From assembly GCF_000382365.1 (NCBI RefSeq), contig NZ_KB908215.1, positions 930,001 to 994,000 of the forward strand: a stretch of DNA of 64,000 bases, written 5' to 3'. This document shows, one piece after another, positions 35,711-44,482 of this stretch. This DNA is from Pannonibacter phragmitetus DSM 14782 (GTDB lineage: Bacteria > Pseudomonadota > Alphaproteobacteria > Rhizobiales > Stappiaceae). Every line of letters begins with the position of its first letter. Position 1 is the stretch's first letter. The notes beneath the pieces were generated by a model. It did not search any database, was not told the DNA's origin, and saw nothing but the letters and a program-made list of their open reading frames with translations. The position numbers and the translations under genes were made by a program.

Positions 35711-36337
35711 TCAGGCGTAGGCTTCCCCCACGTAGCGGCGCACAAGCGCGAAGGCCTGTTTCGCATGGGCAATCACCCGTGCCTCATCCTCCGGCGGCAA
35801 CGGGATGGCATCCAGAGCTGCTGTAAAAGTGCGCCAGTGCAGGCCGCGACCCTCCGGATGGCCAGCCAGATGGCGCGCGCCATGGGTTTCGGACAGGCCC
35901 AGCTTTGCCGCCGCTTTCAACAGAAAGGCCGCACCCAGGTTCGAGCCCTCAGCCACATAGAGCCAGCCCATGGCGGCGGGCATATCATCGCCCGGCCCGG
36001 CCTCATCAGAGCCCTGCGTGATCTCCGGCAGCGGCATGCCGATGCCGGCCAGATCCTGCGCCACCAGATGCAGGCGGCGGCGGCCGTCGAGATCCGGCAG
36101 CAGAGGATCAAGGGCGGGCATGCGGTAGATGCCGTCCATCACCGTATGAAACCGGTACTGCACCTCAAGAAACCGGGCGTAGTTGCCAATGCTGCCGAAC
36201 GGGTCGCGGCTCATGATGTCCTTGTCGAGGCCATCGTGAATGTCATGGGTTGCCTGTTTCAGCATCTTCGCCCGGCTGCCGGGTTCGATGGCGGCGGGCT
36301 CGTTGGGGGCGGGATTGTCCAGGGTATGCGCGTCCAT
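35711..36337 (-). CDS. Biliverdin-producing heme oxygenase
   Basis: The 208-residue protein matches the bacterial heme oxygenase family: SRAKMLKQATHDIHDGLD near residues 21-38 contains the proximal heme His, and MGWLYVAEGSNLGAAFLLK near 123 matches the distal helix region with its flexible Gly/Ser residues. The enzyme opens heme to release iron. It is the last gene of the has-type operon, 30 bases after the secretion adaptor, with an AGGAGA ribosome-binding site. Its location implies that imported heme serves as an iron source. A phytochrome-linked BphO-type role is less likely because no phytochrome gene is near. Confidence 0.87.
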   Translation of the reverse strand: MDAHTLDNPAPNEPAAIEPGSRAKMLKQATHDIHDGLDKDIMSRDPFGSIGNYARFLEVQYRFHTVMDGIYRMPALDPLLPDLDGRRRLHLVAQDLAGIGMPLPEITQGSDEAGPGDDMPAAMGWLYVAEGSNLGAAFLLKAAAKLGLSETHGARHLAGHPEGRGLHWRTFTAALDAIPLPPEDEARVIAHAKQAFALVRRYVGEAYA

Positions 36338-36367
36338 ATGTGTCTCCTGGGGTTGGAACAGGCACCG

Positions 36368-37678
36368 TCAGTCCTCTCTGAAGGCGCGGGCGATCTGGTC
36401 GTTGAGGGGCTTGAGGAAATAGGACAGCGCCGTGCGCTCTCCTGTCTGGATGAAGGCTTCCGCCGGCATGCCGGGAACGAGGCCAAGGCCGTCCAGCCGC
36501 GCCAGTTCCTCTTGCGGAATGCGGATGCGCACGAGGTAGTAAGCCTGCCCCGTGCGCTGATCCTCGCTGAGATCAGCGGCCACCCGGTCAACTTCGCCAT
36601 TCAGCTCGGGCGTGGTGCGCTGGTTGAAGGCGGAAAGGCGCAGGAGGGCCTTCTGGCCTAGAGCGATCTGGTCGATATCGGCAGGGTTGATCCGCGCCTC
36701 CACTCTCAGATCGTCATTGCCGGGCACGATCAGCATGATCTTGTCCGCGGGCGAGATGACACCGCCAACCGTATGCACCGCCAGCTGATGCACCGTGCCG
36801 GACTGGGGCGCCTTCAGTTCGATGCGGGCCAGCTTGTCTTCCGCCGCGATCTTGCGCTCCACCAGTTCGCCAAGCTGAACGTCAATGTCGCGCAGCTCAT
36901 TGCCGGCTTCGGCGCTGAGGTCCTGCTCCAGCTGAAGGATCTGCAGCCGTGTTTCGGCAATGCGCCCGGCAGCCCGCGCCTGAAAGGCGGCCGCTTCGGC
37001 CCGGTCGGCACTGACAGATGCCGCTTCCCGCTCCAATGCGTTGAGCCGCTGGGCAGAGACAAGGCGCTGGTCATACAAGCCCTGCAGCTTGCCGGTTTCG
37101 TCCGTCAGGATGGCAAGTGACCGGTCGAAGGCCTTCTGCTGGCTGGCGTAACCGCTGATTTCATGCTCCAGCTGGGAGATCCGCTCTTCCAGCTGCGCCC
37201 GGTTGCCCTCCCGGGCTGCCTTGCGGATGGCGAAGAGCCGTGTCTCGCTGGCCATGGCTTCACTGGCAAGCGGCTCGTGTGCCCGCGCCAGAAGCTCCGG
37301 CGGAAAGCGCAGCTCCGGCAGGCCGTCCCGCTCGGCCAGCAGCCGCGCCTGGCGGGCGGTCAATTCATCAAGGCGCTTGGTGACGATGGCAAGGGCCGCC
37401 CGCTCCTGCGTGGCGTCGAGCCGCAGCACGGTCTCGCCGGCCTCGACATAGGCCCCCTCGGTCACCAAAAGCTCGCCCACCACGCCGCCGGTCGGATGCT
37501 GTACCGCCTTCACATAGCTGTCGACGACGAAGGTTCCCGGCGCCACCACGGCGCCAGAAAGGGTAGAGGCTATGGCCCAGCCGCCCACTCCAGCGGCCAG
37601 CAGCACGGCAACGGCACCACTTGCCAGCATGTGGCGGCGCAGGGACCGGGCGAGCGAATAGGATGGTGCCGCGTTCAT
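36368..37678 (-). CDS. hasE: Type I secretion periplasmic adaptor (HlyD/PrtE/HasE family)
   Basis: The 436-residue membrane-fusion protein has an N-terminal membrane anchor (LASGAVAVLLAAGVGGWAIAS), a lipoyl-like half (VKAVQHPTGGVVGELLVTEGAYVEAGETVLRLD), a long coiled coil (about residues 95-265) and a beta-barrel C-terminus ending LKPLNDQIARAFRED. It links the inner-membrane ATPase with an outer-membrane channel. Its ATG overlaps the ATPase stop by four bases. The TolC-like channel is not encoded here. Confidence 0.93.
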   Translation of the reverse strand: MNAAPSYSLARSLRRHMLASGAVAVLLAAGVGGWAIASTLSGAVVAPGTFVVDSYVKAVQHPTGGVVGELLVTEGAYVEAGETVLRLDATQERAALAIVTKRLDELTARQARLLAERDGLPELRFPPELLARAHEPLASEAMASETRLFAIRKAAREGNRAQLEERISQLEHEISGYASQQKAFDRSLAILTDETGKLQGLYDQRLVSAQRLNALEREAASVSADRAEAAAFQARAAGRIAETRLQILQLEQDLSAEAGNELRDIDVQLGELVERKIAAEDKLARIELKAPQSGTVHQLAVHTVGGVISPADKIMLIVPGNDDLRVEARINPADIDQIALGQKALLRLSAFNQRTTPELNGEVDRVAADLSEDQRTGQAYYLVRIRIPQEELARLDGLGLVPGMPAEAFIQTGERTALSYFLKPLNDQIARAFRED

Positions 37679-39528
37679 TCCGCCGCCTCCTTGTCTGCAC
37701 CCGCGTCAGCAGGAGTCCCGGCCTGCACACCGGCCTGTGCGGCCACCACCTTCAGCGGCGGCTGCAGGCGGGCGGACATACTGCCGAACCCCGCCCCCGG
37801 CTGCTTTGCGGCTGGGGCGCCCTTGAGCACGCGGGAAAGCACCTCGTCACGGGGACCGAAGGCCTTCATCCGGCCTGCCTCCATCATCAGCACCTGATCC
37901 ACGGCACCCAGCGCGCTGGGGCGGTGCGCCACGACAATGGCGATGCCGCCGCGCTCGCGCTGGCGCTTCATCACCTCCACCACGGCGGCCTCGCCGTCTG
38001 CGTCGAGATTGGCGTTCGGCTCGTCCAGCACCAGCAGGAACGGATTGCCATAAAGCGCCCGCGCCAGACCGATACGCTGACGCTGGCCGCCGGAAAGCCC
38101 GGCGCCGTCATGGCCGATGCGGGTCTGGTAGCCCTGCGGCAGGCTGGTGACGAAGCCATGCACCCCGGCAGCTTCAGCCGCTATGATGATCGCTTCAGGT
38201 GCGGCATCGGGGTCAAAGCGGGCAATATTCTCCGCCACCGTGCCCTCGAACAGCTCCGCCTGCTGCGGCAGATAGCCGGAGTGGCGGCCAAGCGCCTCCG
38301 GGCCGTATTGATCGAGCGCCGCCCCGTCCAGCCGCACATGGCCGCGCAGCAGCGGCCACACACCGGTCAGGGCGCGCACCAGCGTGCTCTTGCCGGAACC
38401 GGAAGCCCCGATGACGCCGAGCGCGCTGCCGGCCGCCAGCCGGAACGAGATGTCCGTCACGGTTGGCAAGACACCGCTGCCTGCGGCGGTGGGCGGCGCG
38501 ATGACGAGCCCTTCGGCCCTGAGGTCCCGGCAAGGCGCAGGAAGATCCAGCACAGGTGGCGCTTCCTGGAAGACAGGCTCCAGCTTGCGCAGGCGCGCCC
38601 AGCCCTGACGGGCCGCCACAAAGCTGCGCCAGCTGCCGATGGCCGAATCCACCGGGGCCATGGTGCGGCCCATCATGATGGACGACGCGATCATCACGCC
38701 GGCAGAGGCTTCCTGCTGGATCACGAGCCAGGCACCCACGGCAAGAATGGCCGATTGCAGCGCCTGCCGGATGGCACGGGAGATGGCGCTCATGGTGCCG
38801 CTGGTGTCCCCCGCGCTTCGGTTGGCGGCAAGATAGGCATCGTTCTCCACCTGCCAGCGGTCAGAGATGCGGCGGGCAAAGCCCATGGCCTTCAGGCTTT
38901 CGGCGTTGCGGCGGGTCTGCTCGGCAAGGCTGGAGCGGGAGGCCCCGCGCTCGGCGGCAATGCGCGCCGGACGGCGCGCCGACACATCGGCAAAGACGGT
39001 GATCGCCACCATGATCACGGTACCGGCCAGTGCGGTCACACCAATCCAGAAGTGAAAGAGAAAGCAGATGGCGAGATAGACCGGGATCCACGGCAGATCG
39101 AACAGGGCTGCCGGGCCGGGCGTTGCGAAGAAGGAGCGGATCGTGTCGAGATCCCGCAAGGGCTGCAGGCCATCGCCCTGCCCGCACGACATCAGCGGCA
39201 GCCGCGCAATGGCCCGCATCACACAGGCCGACAGGCGCGCATCGGCACTTTCGCCAAGACGCAGCAGCAGCCGGGCGCGCAGGCTGTCGAGCAGCGCCTG
39301 AAAGCCGAAGAGACCGGCAGACAGCACGCACAGGGCAACCAGCGTCGGGATGCTGCGGCTGGCGAGCACCCGGTCATAGACCTGCAGCATGAACAGCGAG
39401 CCGTTGAGGGCGAGCAGGTTGAGGACGGCACTGGCGCAGAACAGCGCCACCACCACCCCCCTCAACGGAAGGCCAGCGGCCCCTGCATTGCGCCGGGGCC
39501 GCAAGCCATGCTGGCAGGATGCCAACAT
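37675..39528 (-). CDS. hasD: Type I secretion ABC ATPase/permease (PrtD/HasD family)
   Basis: The roughly 617-residue half-transporter has six membrane spans (residues 20-320) and an ATPase domain with Walker A GASGSGKST near 376, signature LSGGQRQRIGLARALYGNP near 478 and Walker B LLVLDEPNANLD near 500. It is of the PrtD/HasD subtype for proteases and hemophores without an N-terminal C39 domain. ATG 39528 was preferred; TTG 39537 is possible. It begins 13 bases after the hemophore-like gene, its evident cargo. Confidence 0.93.
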   Translation of the reverse strand: MLASCQHGLRPRRNAGAAGLPLRGVVVALFCASAVLNLLALNGSLFMLQVYDRVLASRSIPTLVALCVLSAGLFGFQALLDSLRARLLLRLGESADARLSACVMRAIARLPLMSCGQGDGLQPLRDLDTIRSFFATPGPAALFDLPWIPVYLAICFLFHFWIGVTALAGTVIMVAITVFADVSARRPARIAAERGASRSSLAEQTRRNAESLKAMGFARRISDRWQVENDAYLAANRSAGDTSGTMSAISRAIRQALQSAILAVGAWLVIQQEASAGVMIASSIMMGRTMAPVDSAIGSWRSFVAARQGWARLRKLEPVFQEAPPVLDLPAPCRDLRAEGLVIAPPTAAGSGVLPTVTDISFRLAAGSALGVIGASGSGKSTLVRALTGVWPLLRGHVRLDGAALDQYGPEALGRHSGYLPQQAELFEGTVAENIARFDPDAAPEAIIIAAEAAGVHGFVTSLPQGYQTRIGHDGAGLSGGQRQRIGLARALYGNPFLLVLDEPNANLDADGEAAVVEVMKRQRERGGIAIVVAHRPSALGAVDQVLMMEAGRMKAFGPRDEVLSRVLKGAPAAKQPGAGFGSMSARLQPPLKVVAAQAGVQAGTPADAGADKEAAE

Positions 39529-39541
39529 GGGGGTCAACCGG

Positions 39542-40258
39542 TCAGGCGAACAGGAAGTCGGATGCGTCGATGACGCTCGAACTCACGCCCGCCAGCGTCA
39601 CCGAGTTGCCGCCGTAGGAAATGACGGTATCGGAACCGGAGGCTGCCACAGCCAGATCGCTGTAGGCCGTGGCCCCCCAGATCGACACATCCAGCGTGTC
39701 CGTGCCATCCTGGTAGCCATAGGTGCCGGTACCGCCTGCGGTCACAGTGTCATGGCCACCAAGGAAAATGAACGTATCGGCACCGCTGAAGCCAACAAGG
39801 ACATCATCCCCGGTGGTGCCGACGATCTCGGTGCCAACGGCACCCAGATAGTTGTAGATCCCGGTCAGAGAGCCTTGGGAGAGATAGTAGATAGCATAGT
39901 CAAAGAGATCTCCACGGCCAGCCAGGGAGTAGTCCGGATCTGCAGTGATCGTCAGCCCCGCATCAACGGCGAAGCCGCTTGCGTTGGATTCGCTGTAGTT
40001 GGAGCCAAGGGCAACGGTGTCCACTGAGCCAGTCAGGTTGCCCTGGCTGTACTGCATGTCACCACTCATGACGACGCCGGAGCCTCCGGTTGCGCCGTTG
40101 CCCCACTGGTCGTAAACAGCCGTGCTGGACGGGGCGGTGGTGATGCCGGACGAAGCGGACCAGAATGCACCGTAGCTTGGGGTGAAACTTGCCAGCCAGT
40201 CGGCAAAGAAGCTCACCATGTCGAAAGACGTTCCGTTCAGTTCGATAGTCGCAGCCAT
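39542..40258 (-). CDS. hasA: HasA-like secreted hemophore with C-terminal RTX-type module
   Basis: The 238-residue protein has no N-terminal signal peptide, is rich in Gly/Ser/Asp/Tyr and nearly lacks basic residues. Residues 1-140 resemble HasA hemophores by composition and layout (for example LFDYAIYYLSQGSLTGIYNYL). Residues 147-176 form an RTX-like module (GTTGDDVLVGFSGADTF, then GGHDTVTAGG), and the end SDFLFA is a type I secretion signal. Classical HasA is about 188 residues and has no RTX repeat. The only His is His169, so a HasA-type His32 ligand is absent; Tyr-only heme binding is possible. Strong AAGGAG ribosome-binding site; encoded between receptor and secretion genes. Confidence 0.8.
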   Translation of the reverse strand: MAATIELNGTSFDMVSFFADWLASFTPSYGAFWSASSGITTAPSSTAVYDQWGNGATGGSGVVMSGDMQYSQGNLTGSVDTVALGSNYSESNASGFAVDAGLTITADPDYSLAGRGDLFDYAIYYLSQGSLTGIYNYLGAVGTEIVGTTGDDVLVGFSGADTFIFLGGHDTVTAGGTGTYGYQDGTDTLDVSIWGATAYSDLAVAASGSDTVISYGGNSVTLAGVSSSVIDASDFLFA

Positions 40259-40310
40259 TTCAATCTCCTTGGTTGGCTGTGGCGTGCCGCCCGTTTCGGG
40301 GGGCAGCGGT

Positions 40311-40340
40311 TTCCTGGCCGGGCTGCCACCCGGCCAGGAA
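40311..40340 (-). promoter_or_regulatory. Strong intercistronic hairpin between hasR and hasA
   Basis: TTCCTGGCCGGG (40311-40322) pairs perfectly with CCCGGCCAGGAA (40329-40340) around a six-base loop. There is no U-tract. It may protect the hasA message or partly terminate receptor transcripts, so that hemophore and receptor are made in different amounts. Confidence 0.7.
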
Positions 40341-40372
40341 TGACGGGCGGAAGGGATGCCTTCCGCAAACCT

Positions 40373-43183
40373 TCAGAATTTCACATTGAACCGCGCCTGC
40401 AGGGTGCGCCCGGCCGCTGCCATGGAACTGTTGGCCGGGATGTAGGCCACATCCGTGACGTTGTTGGCTGAAAGATGCAGCGTGGCGTTCTTGTTGACCT
40501 TGTAGGAGCCGTAGAGATCCAGCGTGGTGTAGCTATCGCTGTATTCGGTGAGCATGCCGGTATCCACGTCCAGCACCGCCGTCTGGCTGGGCGTCACATG
40601 GGTGACACGCGCACCAAGGCTGAGCTTTTCTTCAAAGAAGCGCAGCCCCGCGTCGCCCGTCACCTTGAAGCGCGGCGGGATGTTGCCGTTCCAGGCGAAA
40701 ACGTTGCCGCTGGTCACATCCGTGCCATTGCTGAAGACTTCAGTCTTGCTCGGCCAGTTGGTGGACAGGAATGTCGCCGAACCGCCAAACCAGAAACGCC
40801 CGGCATCATAATTGGCTTCCACCTCCACACCGCGGGTGCGGGTGATGCCATCCATGTTGACGAAGCTCGTATAGGTCCTGGCTGTCTCCTGCGAGGCATA
40901 GATCGTGCCCAGAACAATGTAGTCGTCGATTTCCCGGTAGAAGGCGGCCGCCTTGATCCGCAGCCGGTCTCGCTCCGTGATCAGGCCGTCCGTCACGATA
41001 TTGGCGCCGATTTCGTAGGTTTCCGCCGTTTCCGGGCGCAGCCATGGATTGGGCGCAGTCTGGGCGGGCTGACCATCGCCAGGCTGAAAACCGCCGCTCA
41101 TGAAGGCTTCGGTGATGGTGGGCGGACGGTAGGTCTGATTGTAGCTGGCATAGGGCTTGAACCAGTCAACCGGAACGAATTCCAACGTCACCGAGGGCAG
41201 CAGCTTGCCGCCGGAACGGTCGATCTCCTCGTCGTAAATGACGTCCTCGCGGACGGCTGCAGTCGAGGAGAGAACCGAACCCTCCTGAACCCAGGTTCCG
41301 CTGGAATTGTATGCGCCACAGGGATTGGAATTCCATGTGGCAAACCATTCGGTTCCCCGGCGTCTTAGGGCTGAATTCCTGGAATTTCGCAACCTAAGAT
41401 TAGTATCATAAGTCGACGATCCGACAGGGTAAGCTTGCTGAAAAGTAGCAACGCACCCTGCACGCACAACCGCCGCCGGAGCTATAAGCTTGCCGAAGTT
41501 ATAGTAGCGGGCCGTACCTTTCAGCCGGTACCAGTCATAGCGCAGGCCGCCGGACACGTTGAACCAGCGGACGGGTTCAAGCTTGCCATTGAGGAAGATG
41601 CTGGCCATGTCGCGGCGGCCTGGCGGGTTGAACACGCCATAATTGTCCGCATAGTAAGGCGTCTGCGAGATCGACGTGCTTGAGGCAGACTTGCTGGCCA
41701 CATCACGGAAGGCCTCGACGCCATAGTTGAGGGCAAGGCCACCAAGAGGCGTGTTTGCCGTGCTGGTGTTTTGCAGGGTGATGCCGAAGCTGGTCAGGCT
41801 CTTGCCGATTTCCGTTTCGGGAGACAGGTTGCCACGGGCATCACGGGTTTCCAGAACGGAAGAATCGTTGAGCCAGAGGTTAGCCTTGAAGTCGACCCAT
41901 TCGCTGTCCGGATCCCAGCCGAAGTTCAGGGAACCGCTATCATTGGTGTTCTCGAACCGGCTGATATCGCTATACGCACCGCCGGCGTTGCCGCCGGCGC
42001 TGTAGGCATAATCATTTTGCTGATGCATCCAGGATGCCGAGGCCCTCATGTCCTCATGCTCCATTTCCAGCTTCAGCATGGAGCCCCAGGTATCGCGTCC
42101 GCGCAAGTCCTTGCGGATGCCGGTGGCATCGGCAGTCGACGTCGCCTCGCCCATCCGGCCGGCGCGGTATTGATTCAGTTCGGTCTTGCTGAGGCCCATG
42201 GTCAGGGCAAAGACGTCCGACAGCCGGGCGGAACCGATCACCGATGTCTGCAGGTCATAGCCGTTGCTGCCGGTGGCCACATCGGCCTCCGCCCCCCAGG
42301 ACTTGCCGTCCTGAATGATGTCAGCGGCGCCAACCGTACGGAAATCGACGGAGCCGGCCAGCGTGCCCGTGTTCCCAGCCGTTGCGCCAGGGTTCTTGTC
42401 GATTTCAACCTGGCGGATGAAAGCGCCATCGACAATGGCCGTACCGCCCGCGCCGATGCTGGAGGAGCCGTAACGCCCGCCGTCCTGCGCATTCTGCCGC
42501 GCTCCGTCGATGGAGACGGCAACGCGCCCGGCATCCTGCACACCGCGCAGGTTCGGAGAAACGGTGGGGAAGCTGGCAACACCCTCACCGGCATAGGCGC
42601 CGGCAACCGCATTGAACACCTCCCGGATATCCCTCACGCCCGCATCGCGGATGGCCTCACCCGAAACCACGGCAACACTCGACGGCGTGTCGTAAACCCA
42701 GTCGGGCGCGCCCATGTAGCCGCTGGAGCCCTCGCCCGTCAGCGTCACCGTCTCAAGCTGCGTAGCGCCCTCCACGCCCTCGCCTGCCGCGGCAGAGGGG
42801 CGGGCCGCACCGATCACCGCCGTGCCATCGCCCGTGATCCGGAAGGGAACGCCAGTGCCCTGCAGCATCCGGCCCAGCGCCTCCTGCGGCGTCATGGCCC
42901 CCTGCACGGCCTGCGTCGTCACCCCGTTTGACGCGCTGGCTGCAAGCGTCACCTGCAGGCCGGATTGGCGGCCGAAGGCACTGACGGCACTGGCCAGCCC
43001 CTGCGCAGGAATGCTGAAGCTCCGCACGGCTGACGTCTGCGCCTGTGCCGCCTGCGGCGGCAGATGATTCACCCCCACGGCTGCCAGAGGCACCATGGCA
43101 ATGGTGGCCAGAAGTCTTGCCCGATGGGGAAAACCAGCCTTGCGCCGGCTGTTGGCTGCCCCAGACCCGCTACTCGAAAACAT
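40373..43183 (-). CDS. hasR: TonB-dependent heme/hemophore receptor with signalling domain (HasR-like)
   Basis: The 936-residue outer-membrane receptor has a signal peptide (cleavage near QAAQAQT, residue 48), an STN signalling domain (about 53-125; FSIPAQGLASAVSAFGRQSG), a plug and a 22-strand barrel ending in aromatic ARFNVKF. YRPPTITEAF and NPWLRPETAETYEIG resemble the FRAP and NPNL boxes of heme receptors, but no His lies between them and I see none in the plug. Encoded after sigma and anti-sigma genes, it should signal ligand binding through FecR. An ECF-type promoter and a RirA-type box precede it. Confidence 0.9.
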   Translation of the reverse strand: MFSSSGSGAANSRRKAGFPHRARLLATIAMVPLAAVGVNHLPPQAAQAQTSAVRSFSIPAQGLASAVSAFGRQSGLQVTLAASASNGVTTQAVQGAMTPQEALGRMLQGTGVPFRITGDGTAVIGAARPSAAAGEGVEGATQLETVTLTGEGSSGYMGAPDWVYDTPSSVAVVSGEAIRDAGVRDIREVFNAVAGAYAGEGVASFPTVSPNLRGVQDAGRVAVSIDGARQNAQDGGRYGSSSIGAGGTAIVDGAFIRQVEIDKNPGATAGNTGTLAGSVDFRTVGAADIIQDGKSWGAEADVATGSNGYDLQTSVIGSARLSDVFALTMGLSKTELNQYRAGRMGEATSTADATGIRKDLRGRDTWGSMLKLEMEHEDMRASASWMHQQNDYAYSAGGNAGGAYSDISRFENTNDSGSLNFGWDPDSEWVDFKANLWLNDSSVLETRDARGNLSPETEIGKSLTSFGITLQNTSTANTPLGGLALNYGVEAFRDVASKSASSTSISQTPYYADNYGVFNPPGRRDMASIFLNGKLEPVRWFNVSGGLRYDWYRLKGTARYYNFGKLIAPAAVVRAGCVATFQQAYPVGSSTYDTNLRLRNSRNSALRRRGTEWFATWNSNPCGAYNSSGTWVQEGSVLSSTAAVREDVIYDEEIDRSGGKLLPSVTLEFVPVDWFKPYASYNQTYRPPTITEAFMSGGFQPGDGQPAQTAPNPWLRPETAETYEIGANIVTDGLITERDRLRIKAAAFYREIDDYIVLGTIYASQETARTYTSFVNMDGITRTRGVEVEANYDAGRFWFGGSATFLSTNWPSKTEVFSNGTDVTSGNVFAWNGNIPPRFKVTGDAGLRFFEEKLSLGARVTHVTPSQTAVLDVDTGMLTEYSDSYTTLDLYGSYKVNKNATLHLSANNVTDVAYIPANSSMAAAGRTLQARFNVKF

Positions 43184-43243
43184 GCCTGCCCTGTCTCTTT
43201 ACGTCCTGGCGCAGACCTCCCCGGTGCTGCGCTTCCGACCCTA

Positions 43244-43271
43244 GAGACGAACGGCTCTGTCAAATTTTTCA
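43244..43271 (-). promoter_or_regulatory. Putative ECF-sigma promoter of hasR
   Basis: On the minus strand CTGAAAAATT (43271-43262), 13 bases, then CGTCT (43248-43244), ending about 61 bases before the hasR start. The same motif with identical spacing precedes the fecR-like gene. The layout resembles FecI-type promoters (GAAAAT...TC). Confidence 0.78.
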
Positions 43272-43298
43272 GGATTCCGGCATCCCGGACGAAAAAAT

Positions 43299-43313
43299 CT
43301 GAAAATAAAACTC
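43299..43313. promoter_or_regulatory. RirA-type box upstream of hasR
   Basis: TGAAAATAAAACTCA (reverse TGAGTTTTATTTTCA) matches TGA-N9-TCA. It shares 11 of 15 positions with the box in the hmuP promoter (19290-19304). It lies just upstream of the ECF -35 element. Confidence 0.55.
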
Positions 43314-43323
43314 ATATTTCTTT

Positions 43324-44376
43324 TCAGCGTCCGGAAATCAGCCGGACATAGGGCGAAACAGCCACCACTTCGCCCTCAAATGGCTCGACAAGGGCACGCA
43401 AGGCCCGGTCCGGATCGTTGAGATCGAAGACGCCGGTGACACGCTGGCGGCCCAAAGACTCGTCAGTGAGACGAAGCCAGGCAGAGTGATAGCGGGCGAT
43501 ATCCTCCAGCACGGAACTGACGGTGGCATCCACCACATAGAGGCGGCCCTGCCGCCAGGAGCCGATATCTTCCGGCGCAATCTGGCGGATGACGAGATGT
43601 CCTGTCGCCCGGTCGATGCTCAGCATCTCGCCGGGTACTAGCGTCCGCAGCTGCACCTTGCCGCCCGCGCTGACCTCGGCCTGCACCGAACCCTCCGCCA
43701 GGCTTATATCGATCATGCCGCTGGTGGCGCGCACATCGAAGGACGTGCCGAGGACTGTGATGCGCACATTCCCTGTCCCGACGGTGAAGGGCCGGGCAGC
43801 GTCCTTGACCACATCAAAATAGGCATCCCCTGACAGCAGCTCGACGTTGCGGGCCTGCGGCGTGAATCCCGTGGCAATCGCACTGGCAGCGGCGAGGGTC
43901 ACCCGCGTGCCATCCTCCAGCGTCACGCCGCGCTGCTCGCCTGCTGCGGTGTAATGATCGGCTTCAAGACGCAGCAGAAGGGTTGGTGCGGCCAGCAGGA
44001 CAAGGCAGGCCGCCATCGCTCCGGCTGTTGCAGCCAGAACCGCGCGCCGCCAGCGCCGCGGACCTGCGGCAAGTCTGCCGGAGACCGGACGGCGGGAAGG
44101 CGCCACAGACTGGTGGATGATGGGCTCGCGGGTGATGGGTGGTACGGAACCGGCCAGAGGCTCTTCCGCTGATGCTGCGCCCGCATGGCCAAGCAGGTCC
44201 CAGGTCCGGTTCATCCGGGCCCAGGCCGCCGCATGGGCAGGGGTCTGCGTCAGCCAGACCTCAAAGGCCTGCTGCAGGACCTCATCCTCCGGCGCCTCAC
44301 GCAGGCGCACGAGCCAGTCTGCCGCCACTTCGAGCAGCGCAGGATCCTTGATGTCTCCGGCCGGTGTCACTGGCAT
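43324..44376 (-). CDS. hasS: FecR/HasS family anti-sigma regulator
   Basis: The 350-residue protein has a cytoplasmic N-terminal anti-sigma region (AADWLVRLREAPEDEVLQQAFEVWL), one membrane span (AVLAATAGAMAACLVLLAAP, near residue 120) and a periplasmic FecR domain (GVTLEDGTRVTLAAASAIAT and VLGTSFDVRA), then an STN-like C-terminus. FecR proteins hold an ECF sigma inactive until a ligand-loaded receptor signals through its STN domain. It lies between the sigma and receptor genes and has its own ECF-type promoter. Confidence 0.92.
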   Translation of the reverse strand: MPVTPAGDIKDPALLEVAADWLVRLREAPEDEVLQQAFEVWLTQTPAHAAAWARMNRTWDLLGHAGAASAEEPLAGSVPPITREPIIHQSVAPSRRPVSGRLAAGPRRWRRAVLAATAGAMAACLVLLAAPTLLLRLEADHYTAAGEQRGVTLEDGTRVTLAAASAIATGFTPQARNVELLSGDAYFDVVKDAARPFTVGTGNVRITVLGTSFDVRATSGMIDISLAEGSVQAEVSAGGKVQLRTLVPGEMLSIDRATGHLVIRQIAPEDIGSWRQGRLYVVDATVSSVLEDIARYHSAWLRLTDESLGRQRVTGVFDLNDPDRALRALVEPFEGEVVAVSPYVRLISGR

Positions 44377-44439
44377 GTCGCGCGCGTCTCTTTCCGCAGC
44401 GGCAAATTCTGCCGTGCCGGATGTCCCTTACTCTCCCCA

Positions 44440-44467
44440 AGACGAGCGAGCCGCAAGAATTTTTCAG
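44440..44467 (-). promoter_or_regulatory. Putative ECF-sigma promoter of the fecR-like gene
   Basis: On the minus strand CTGAAAAATT (44467-44458), 13 bases, then CGTCT (44444-44440), about 64 bases before the gene start. Motif and spacing are identical to the element before hasR. Confidence 0.75.
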
Positions 44468-44482
44468 AATGGCTCCAAAAAA

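Noticed and set aside
37621-39573. 650-codon open frame on the plus strand
   Set aside because: Antisense to hasD and the start of hasE; low-complexity His/Arg-rich translation.
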